Of a DNA stretch of 19,312 nucleotides, positions 14,806 through 19,312 are shown one piece after another. The notes beneath the pieces are model-generated. The model made no database searches, had not been told where the DNA came from, and saw only the letters and a program-made list of their open reading frames with translations. The DNA is from CAZNMF01 sp035547155. GTDB lineage: Bacteria; Acidobacteriota; Vicinamibacteria; Vicinamibacterales; SCN-69-37. Where the stretch lies: assembly GCA_035547155.1 (NCBI GenBank), contig DASZVJ010000029.1, forward strand, positions 1 through 19,312, in the 5' to 3' direction. How positions within the stretch are numbered: position 1 is the first letter of the stretch; every line of letters starts with the position of its first letter. The position numbers and the translations under genes were made by a program.

Positions 14806-14865
14806 GCGCCGAAGGCGCTTTGTCAGTTTTCGAACTTCGAACTTTGAACTTCGAACTTCGAATTC
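14806..14865. repeat. Hairpin plus CGAACTT heptamer module, copy B
   Basis: It has the same order as copy A: hairpin GCGCC-GAA-GGCGC (14806-14818), spacer TTTGTCAG, then 7-mers CGAACTT, CGAACTT, TGAACTT, CGAACTT, CGAATTC after TTTT. It sits about 50 bases upstream of adk. In copy A the array shows both orientations; here all units read CGAACTT. Confidence 0.7.
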
Positions 14866-14912
14866 AGGTTCTCCGCTGCCATCGGTGATGGCTCGAGACC
14901 ATCGCGATCGTC

Positions 14913-15587
14913 ATGCGGCATCCACGTCTCATCCTCATCGGTCCGCCGGGATCCGGCAAAGGCACGCAAGCCACGCGCATCTGCCAGCGCTACGGCGTGC
15001 CGATGATCTCCACGGGCGACATCCTGCGCGCGGCCGTCAAAGCGGGCACACCACTTGGACACCGTGTGCAGTCGGTTCTCTCGGCGGGCGCGCTCGTCGA
15101 CGACGCGCTGATGATCGATCTCGTTCGAGAGCGGCTCGCCCAGCCGGACACGGCGACGGGCTTCGTGCTCGACGGGTTTCCGCGCACGATCGTGCAGGCG
15201 CGCGCGCTCGACGAGATGCTCGGCGATCGGAGCGTGCAGGCGATCGTGCTCGAGGTGCCGGAGAGCGAGCTCGAACGGCGTCTGACCTCACGGCGCATCT
15301 GCAGCAAGTGCAAGACGCTGTACACCTCAGCGAGTCTCTACGGATCGGAAGAGGAGCTGTGCTCGAAGTGCGGGTCGATTCTGATCACGCGCGACGATGA
15401 CAACGTCGAGACGATTCGTCACCGGCTGCTGACCTACCGCAACACGGCTGCGCCGCTGATCGAGCACTACCGCGGGCGCGGCGACCTCGCGATCATCGAC
15501 GGCCTGCGCCCCCCCGACGAGGTCACGAGCGCGATTTTCAAACAGATCGACTCGGCCGTCGCACGGCGGACGGCGGTCAAGGCGTAG
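14913..15587 (+). CDS. adk: Adenylate kinase with zinc-type LID
   Basis: The 224-residue cytosolic enzyme converts ATP and AMP to two ADP. Seen are the P-loop GPPGSGKGT (10-18), the AMP-binding region STGDILR (33-39), LDGFPRT (86-92), and the LID domain at about 124-165 with CSKC (130-133) and CSKC (150-153), a four-cysteine zinc site as in Gram-positive adenylate kinases. The long form with LID is the usual bacterial type (210-225 residues). No clear ribosome site is seen in front of the ATG at 14913, but the P-loop position fits this start. It stands alone, away from the ribosomal-protein/secY cluster where adk often lies, and could be a relocated or a second copy. Confidence 0.95.
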   Translation: MRHPRLILIGPPGSGKGTQATRICQRYGVPMISTGDILRAAVKAGTPLGHRVQSVLSAGALVDDALMIDLVRERLAQPDTATGFVLDGFPRTIVQARALDEMLGDRSVQAIVLEVPESELERRLTSRRICSKCKTLYTSASLYGSEEELCSKCGSILITRDDDNVETIRHRLLTYRNTAAPLIEHYRGRGDLAIIDGLRPPDEVTSAIFKQIDSAVARRTAVKA

Positions 15588-15588
15588 G

Positions 15589-15616
15589 AAACTTCGAACT
15601 TCGAACTTTTCAAAAC
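15589..15616. repeat. CGAACTT heptamer array, copy C without hairpin
   Basis: AAACTTCGAACTT, CGAACTT and TTCAAAA units fill the 42-base gap between the convergent adk and proline-rich protein genes. It lacks the GCGCC hairpin of copies A and B. Confidence 0.65.
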
Positions 15617-15629
15617 GCCCGCCTCGAAG

Positions 15630-16034
15630 TCATTCCAGGTCCTCTGGCCAGACGAGCGACGCGCGCCAGGTGAGACGCACGCGATGGCTCGATTCGGCCG
15701 GCGCTGACGGCGAGGTTGCGTGAGGCCGCGAGAGCGTCGGCTTCCTCGCCGCGCTGTGCCGCGCCTCTTCCGGCTTCGTGACTTCTTCCTCGATGCGCTT
15801 CTGGATGCGCTCGACGACGGTCTTCATGTCGGGCGGCGGCAGCGACGGCTTCGGGGTTTCGGGCGTCGCCGCCGTCGGCTGCGATGCAGATTTTGTCGCG
15901 ATTGAGGAAGGCGCCGGCTGGACCGGCTTCGCGGGCGTCGAGTCGTGAGATTGTGCAATGGCAACAGCGACGTCGCCGACCACGAGAGCAGCCGCGACGA
16001 TCACGCGTGCAACGGAGAGGCGACCCAGCCGCAT
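15630..16034 (-). CDS. Small exported proline/alanine-rich protein
   Basis: The 134-residue protein is not recognised. Residues 1-28 form a good signal peptide (basic start, hydrophobic core VIVAAALVVGDVAVAIAQ). The mature part is low-complexity Pro/Ala/Ser/Thr (30-68), then a charged possibly helical stretch (MKTVVERIQKRIEEEVTKPE, about 69-88), then a C-terminal tail HRVRLTWRASLVWPEDLE with alternating hydrophobic residues. The start overlaps the stop of the carbonic anhydrase gene by one base (TGATG), so it is translationally coupled and probably works in the same cell compartment. The function is unknown. Continuity of the frame, the signal peptide and the coupling argue that it is a real gene. 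Confidence 0.65.
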   Translation of the reverse strand: MRLGRLSVARVIVAAALVVGDVAVAIAQSHDSTPAKPVQPAPSSIATKSASQPTAATPETPKPSLPPPDMKTVVERIQKRIEEEVTKPEEARHSAARKPTLSRPHATSPSAPAESSHRVRLTWRASLVWPEDLE

Positions 16035-16756
16035 CAGTGCGCGGCTCCCGCGCGCGCCTGCAGGACGATTCCGATCGGCTCCGAGAAATACACGCGTCCC
16101 GAGGACAGCTCGTAGTACGCGCCGACGAAGTTGAGCGAGCTCGATTCGACGGCGTGCCGCAGTGCCACGCTGTCGTCGATCAGGTCGTTCACGGTGTCCT
16201 CGACGTTCGCGAGAATCGCGGCTCGCAGCCGCGTCGCATCAGCGATGGAGGCCGTCGCGGAAACGGCGGGCCGCAGCGCCTTCAAGAGATAGTCGAGGTT
16301 CGGGCTCGCCGGCTTCGTGGCTGACGTGTCGATCGCCATCTTCACGGCATCACACGACTCGTGTCCCATGACGACGATGAGCGGGACGTGCAGATGGTCG
16401 ACCGCGTATTCGAGACTGGCGAGCACCGCGCGATCCGCGACGTGCCCGGCGGAGCGGACGACGAAGAGATCGCCGAGGGCCGCGTGAAAGATGACTTCGG
16501 GTGGGACGCGCGAGTCGGCGCACGACAGAACCGCGGCGTACGGCGCCTGATCCTGCGTGAGTGCCGTCCGTGCGGCCGTGCTGATTGGCAGCGCCGCGTC
16601 AGGGCTCGCGGCGAAGATCGCGTTGCCGGACTTGAGCTTGGCGATCGCTTCCGCGGCCGTCGGTCCGTCTTCGTCGGCTCGCATGGCAGGTGAGGCGAAG
16701 ACGATGGCTGTCATCGCCGCCACGATCAACACGTTCCGCCGCCATGCCCGTCCCAT
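16034..16756 (-). CDS. Exported beta-class carbonic anhydrase
   Basis: The 240-residue enzyme interconverts CO2 and bicarbonate with a zinc ion. The motif VLSCADSRVPPE holds Cys79, Asp81 and Arg83, and VVMGHESCDAVK holds His132 and Cys135; together these are the zinc ligands and the Asp-Arg pair of beta carbonic anhydrases. Residues 1-27 look like a signal peptide (basic GRAWRR, hydrophobic VLIVAAMTAIVFASPAMRA), so the enzyme should be periplasmic. The ATG at 16756 was chosen because it gives this signal peptide and has GGGGGTG upstream. The frame stays open to 18247, but that is shadow of the CLC gene and of a repeat. It probably forms a pair with the small exported protein downstream. Confidence 0.93.
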   Translation of the reverse strand: MGRAWRRNVLIVAAMTAIVFASPAMRADEDGPTAAEAIAKLKSGNAIFAASPDAALPISTAARTALTQDQAPYAAVLSCADSRVPPEVIFHAALGDLFVVRSAGHVADRAVLASLEYAVDHLHVPLIVVMGHESCDAVKMAIDTSATKPASPNLDYLLKALRPAVSATASIADATRLRAAILANVEDTVNDLIDDSVALRHAVESSSLNFVGAYYELSSGRVYFSEPIGIVLQARAGAAH

Positions 16757-16822
16757 CGCCGACACCCCCGCCGTGCGATCCGGTAATCGGCAGGTTGGAC
16801 GTGGGGTGTAGCGATCTTCTTC

Positions 16823-16877
16823 GGGACCAGGGGACGAAGGGACGAAGGGACCAGGGGACCAAGGGACGAGGGGACGG
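16823..16877. repeat. GGGACCAR octamer tandem array
   Basis: Six full 8-mers and a partial one: GGGACCAG, GGGACGAA, GGGACGAA, GGGACCAG, GGGACCAA, GGGACGAG, GGGACGG. Consensus is GGGAC, C or G, A, then A or G. It lies upstream of the carbonic anhydrase gene and beside the hairpin at 16891. Confidence 0.8.
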
Positions 16878-16890
16878 ATCTGCCACCGTG

Positions 16891-16915
16891 TAGGGGCGGC
16901 CCCGCGTGGCCGCCC
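16891..16915. repeat. Single GGGCGGCC hairpin after the CLC gene
   Basis: TAG precedes GGGGCGGCC, loop, GGCCGCCC (ending 16915). It is a single copy of the hairpin family found in facing pairs at 9140-9223 and 18981-19074. It lies 11 bases after the CLC stop and may act as its terminator. The partner is missing and the octamer array lies on that side. Confidence 0.6.
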
Positions 16916-16926
16916 GTCTATTGCAG

Positions 16927-18240
16927 TCACGCTTCCGCGTGCGGCGTCGCCGCGCCGTGCGCCGGCAGGCTCACGCCGTCCTGCGCGAGCAGGGCGTGAT
17001 AAATCGGGTCGGGCTGATAGCGCTGCGAGATCGCGAAGCTCAGCATGTTCGCGACCATCAACGGGACGAGGATCTGATAGTCCTGCGTGATCTCGAAGAT
17101 CATGAACACCGACGTCATCGGCGCGCGGATGATGCCCGCGAACAGCGCGCCCATGCCGACGAGCGCGTACGCGCCCGGCGCGGCGACCGGAAACGGCGCG
17201 AATTGCCGCGCGATCAGCCCGACCGCGCCGCCGAGCATCGCGCCGAAGTAGAGCGTCGGCGCGAAGATGCCGCCCGCGTTGCCCGACGCGTACGACACGA
17301 TCGTCGCGATCATCTTCATGACGCAGAGCAGCACGGCGACGCGCAGCAGCAGGCCGCCGTTCAGCGCCTGGTCGACGTGCTCGTAGCCGACGCCGGCGAC
17401 TTCCGGCGTCACGAGCAGGATCGCGCCGATCATCAGTCCGCCGATCGCGGGCTGCCACATGCGCGAGCGGGCGGGCATCCGCTGGAACGCCGCGCGCGCG
17501 CCGAGCAGGCCCTTGCAGAACGCGACCGACGCGATGCCCCCGATGACGCCGAGCGAGACGTACGCGAGCAACTCGCCGGGATGCATCAGCCGGTACTGCG
17601 GCACGTGGAACAGCGGCTCGTTGCCGAGAATCGCGCGCTCGACGACGACGGCCGAGACGGCGGCGACGACGGTCGATCCAATCAGCGGCGCGTTCATGTC
17701 CGCGATGATCTCTTCGAGCGAGAAGAGGACTGCGGCGACCGGCGTGTTGAAGGCCGCCGCGAGCGCAGCTGATGCGCCGACCGGAATCAGATCGCGCAGC
17801 CGCTCGCGCGGCAGCCGCAGCCATTGGCCCGCCCACGACGCGGCCGCGGCGCCGATCTGCACCGACGGACCCTCGCGGCCCATCGAATGTCCCGCGCCGA
17901 TGACTGGCACGGCCGTCAGGAACTTGCCCAGCGCCACGCGCGGGTGCATGACGCCGTCCTGCAAGTGGAACGCGATCTTCGTCTGCGGAATTCCGCTGCC
18001 GCGCGCGTCGGGAAAGAAGCGTGACAGCAGGATGCCGCTCACGGCACTGGCGAGGCACGGCGCCAGCGCGACACGCCACCACGGCGCATCGGTGCCGATG
18101 AGGAAATGACGCGCGGCCTCGATGCTGAGCGCGAACAGCACCGCGCCGAGGCCCGCGATGATGCCGATGACGACCGTCAGCGCGAGAAACAGCTGATTCT
18201 CGCGCACGCGCCAGGCGGAAGGTGTGAGGAGCCGCTTCAC
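16927..18240 (-). CDS. CLC chloride channel/transporter family protein
   Basis: The 437-residue inner-membrane protein has the anion-selectivity motifs of the CLC family: GSGIP (81-85), GREGP (121-125, with the gating Glu123), GIFAP (324-328) and Tyr388 (QDYQILVPL). LFSLEEIIAD (172-181) carries an acidic pair at the place of the inner proton glutamate of the E. coli exchanger, so H+/Cl- exchange is possible. Residues 8-26 hold the first hydrophobic helix after a basic start. There is no C-terminal CBS domain. The GTG at 18240 follows GGAGGTG and overlaps the stop of the TPR gene (GTGA), showing translational coupling. The likely role is anion balance or acid resistance. Confidence 0.93.
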   Translation of the reverse strand: MKRLLTPSAWRVRENQLFLALTVVIGIIAGLGAVLFALSIEAARHFLIGTDAPWWRVALAPCLASAVSGILLSRFFPDARGSGIPQTKIAFHLQDGVMHPRVALGKFLTAVPVIGAGHSMGREGPSVQIGAAAASWAGQWLRLPRERLRDLIPVGASAALAAAFNTPVAAVLFSLEEIIADMNAPLIGSTVVAAVSAVVVERAILGNEPLFHVPQYRLMHPGELLAYVSLGVIGGIASVAFCKGLLGARAAFQRMPARSRMWQPAIGGLMIGAILLVTPEVAGVGYEHVDQALNGGLLLRVAVLLCVMKMIATIVSYASGNAGGIFAPTLYFGAMLGGAVGLIARQFAPFPVAAPGAYALVGMGALFAGIIRAPMTSVFMIFEITQDYQILVPLMVANMLSFAISQRYQPDPIYHALLAQDGVSLPAHGAATPHAEA

Positions 18241-18944
18241 TGTGCACCTCCTTCCGGCACGAGCGCCGGAGCAGGTGATGGCGCCGCGGGGCGCAAGCGA
18301 TCGAGCCGTGCCTTCAGCGCATCCGCTTGCTCGTGCGCGGCCGGAGTCGCTGGCAGCTCACGCAGCAGGGCGTTCAGCTCGTCGTGAGCGGCATCGAGAT
18401 CGCCATGATCGAGCAGCAGACCGACGAGCTCGATGCGAATCACGTAGCGCTCGGGCGGCACGCCCGTTCGGTCGATTCCGTAGAGCGCGTAGTTGTAATA
18501 GCGCCGGGCGTCGTCGACGCGGCCCGCCCGTGCCGCGATGCGTGCGAGCCGGTAGTTGACTTCGATGTCGTCCGGCTCGCTGTCGCGCATCCGCAGCAGG
18601 ATTTGCTCGGCCTCGTCGTCGTGGCCCATGCCGGCCAGACTGTGCGCGAGCGCGAGCTGATACGGCGCCGAACGGCGATCGGCCGCGGCCGCTTTGCGGA
18701 AGGCCGCGAGCGCGGCTTCGCGATCCCCGCGGCCGTCTGCGGCCTGGCCTCGCGCAAACCACGTGGCGCCCGTCTGGACGGCGATCCGCCGCGACCACGC
18801 CGCGAGACGCTGCGTGCCCGCGAACAAGGCGATAGCGATCACGCACAGGATGACGAGGAGGGCGACTTCGCGTTGGATGAGCGGCGGGCGGGGAAGCGGG
18901 GTCTGCTCGTTCTGATCGGGCTCTTGCTGGTCGTCTTCACTCAC
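18237..18944 (-). CDS. Membrane-anchored TPR-repeat protein
   Basis: The 235-residue protein has an acidic, Gln/Pro-rich N-terminus (1-24), one transmembrane helix (about 27-43, VALLVILCVIAIALFAG) and then a TPR-like helical repeat region (about 55-200) with units such as GDREAALAAFRKAAAADRRSAPY, GHDDEAEQILLRMRDSEPDD and GRVDDARRYYNYAL. It should be anchored in the inner membrane with the repeats outside, and probably holds protein partners. The start is uncertain: GTG at 18944 (VSEDDQQ) reads best, but the frame is open to 18992. No ribosome site precedes 18944; a TATGAT lies six bases upstream. It is coupled to the CLC gene by a GTGA overlap. Confidence 0.8.
   Translation of the reverse strand: MSEDDQQEPDQNEQTPLPRPPLIQREVALLVILCVIAIALFAGTQRLAAWSRRIAVQTGATWFARGQAADGRGDREAALAAFRKAAAADRRSAPYQLALAHSLAGMGHDDEAEQILLRMRDSEPDDIEVNYRLARIAARAGRVDDARRYYNYALYGIDRTGVPPERYVIRIELVGLLLDHGDLDAAHDELNALLRELPATPAAHEQADALKARLDRLRPAAPSPAPALVPEGGAQ
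18246..18252 (-). promoter_or_regulatory. Strong ribosome binding site of the CLC gene
   Basis: The minus strand reads GGAGGTG just before the GTG start at 18240, inside the end of the TPR gene. It supports the GTG start and active re-initiation. Confidence 0.65.
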
Positions 18945-18950
18945 GTGCAG

Positions 18951-18956
18951 ATCATA
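18951..18956 (-). promoter_or_regulatory. Possible -10 element of a leaderless TPR-CLC transcript
   Basis: The minus strand reads TATGAT, six bases before the GTG at 18944. If transcription starts at the usual distance it would begin at the start codon itself, which would explain the missing ribosome site. No -35 is evident. Confidence 0.3.
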
Positions 18957-18980
18957 TCGCGCGACTGAAACGCACTTACC

Positions 18981-19074
18981 GGGCGGCCACAAGGGCCGCC
19001 CCTACGCGGGCTTCGGGCGACGGCCACGGCCTTTTGGTACGAAATCGCAGGGGCGGCCCCCCCCGTGGCCGCCC
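18981..19074. repeat. Facing pair of GGGCGGCC hairpins
   Basis: The left hairpin is GGGCGGCC, loop ACAAG, GGCCGCCC at 18981-19001, followed by CTAC. The right hairpin is GGGCGGCC (19051-19058) and GGCCGCCC (19067-19074) around a C-rich loop. About 45 bases lie between, with GACGGCCACGGCC. The two arms are inverted relative to each other, as in the module at 9140-9223, giving a REPIN-like layout. It separates the VOC-family gene (ends at 19084) from the TPR-CLC pair and could stop transcription. Confidence 0.65.
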
Positions 19075-19083
19075 GCGCATCGA

Positions 19084-19312
19084 TCACCGTGGCAGCGAGA
19101 TTGGCGGCAACGCGGCGGCGATCGTGCTGCGGTTCGCTTCTTCCCATGGCGGCAGCTTCAACGACTGGCCAAGCGCGTCGAGCGGCTCGTCGATCGCGAA
19201 GCCTGGACCGGCCGTCGCGATCTCGAACAGCACGCCGCCGGGCTCGCGGAAGTAAATCGACGTGAAGTACTCGCGATCGCGGACGTTGGTCACGGGCACG
19301 CCGGCGTCGGCG
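19084..19312 (-). CDS. VOC-family ring-cleaving dioxygenase/glyoxalase-like protein, partial
   Basis: Only the last 75 or so residues are present; the gene enters from the right edge. SIYFREPGGVLFEIATAGPG is the classic C-terminal strand of the vicinal-oxygen-chelate fold, with Glu of LFEIAT as the third metal ligand. The tail FAIDEPLDALGQSLKLPPW and the following EEANRSTIAAALPP match the group annotated as ring-cleaving dioxygenases (MhqO-like) as I remember it. Such enzymes bind Fe or another divalent metal and act on hydroquinones, catechols or glyoxal adducts. The substrate cannot be told from this fragment. Confidence 0.85.
   Translation of the reverse strand, partial: ADAGVPVTNVRDREYFTSIYFREPGGVLFEIATAGPGFAIDEPLDALGQSLKLPPWEEANRSTIAAALPPISLPR

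Noticed and set aside
16034..18247. A 737-codon open frame on the minus strand joined to the carbonic anhydrase
   Set aside because: Its first two thirds read as arginine-rich sequence opposite the CLC codon frame and then through the octamer array; only the last 240 residues from 16756 look like a protein.
1..19312. tRNA, rRNA, transposase, integrase or phage genes
   Set aside because: No cloverleaf-like segment, rRNA signature or DDE/integrase motif was seen on reading the window; a dedicated tRNA scan would be needed to exclude a cryptic one.

Overview
The window is about 19.3 kb of GC-rich bacterial chromosome. It holds 16 complete genes and two genes cut by the ends. Several things suggest an Acidobacteriota-type genome, with class Vicinamibacteria my best guess: high GC in all three codon positions, a TonB-dependent receptor with an N-terminal carboxypeptidase-regulatory-like domain, an HldD-type heptose epimerase (a Gram-negative trait), a RegB/RegA-like redox system, and many short tandem-repeat modules between genes. 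This placement is inference from style, not from a marker gene. I saw no tRNA, rRNA, CRISPR array, transposase or phage gene.

Left part (1-1971): the start of a small membrane-anchored or exported protein gene that runs off the left edge, then an MFS transporter of the nucleoside:H+ symporter type, both on the minus strand. A repeat-bearing region lies between the transporter and the divergent plus-strand operon.

Main operon (1972-9109, plus strand): seven tightly packed genes. They are an aldo/keto reductase, a deoxyhypusine-synthase-family protein, an HldD-like ADP-heptose epimerase, a DprE1-like FAD oxidase, a DprE2-like short-chain reductase, pyrroline-5-carboxylate reductase (ProC) and ornithine aminotransferase (RocD). 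From the second gene on, neighbours overlap by 4-7 bases or are separated by only 17. RocD plus ProC make a complete ornithine-to-proline route. DprE1/DprE2-like proteins together resemble the two-step epimerase of lipid-linked pentose known from mycobacteria. The deoxyhypusine-synthase-family protein points to polyamine chemistry. The mix of envelope-sugar, polyamine and ornithine/proline genes is the most interesting feature here.

Middle part (9140-13677): the operon ends at a composite hairpin/heptamer repeat. It converges there with a RegB/RegA(PrrB/PrrA)-like histidine kinase and response regulator pair on the minus strand. The sensor keeps a quinone-binding-like motif and a cysteine at the expected redox position. 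A TonB-dependent receptor is transcribed divergently from the pair.

Right part (13678-19312): a GlcG/HbpS-like protein gene and a DUF5946-like gene overlap as a pair, followed by a stand-alone zinc-LID adenylate kinase. On the minus strand come an exported beta-carbonic anhydrase with a small exported proline-rich protein, then a membrane-anchored TPR protein translationally coupled to a CLC chloride channel/transporter, and finally the C-terminal end of a VOC-family (ring-cleaving dioxygenase/glyoxalase-like) protein at the right edge. Most intergenic gaps hold 7-8 bp tandem repeats of several different sequence families, often next to GC-rich hairpins. No gene-free stretch exceeds 300 bases.
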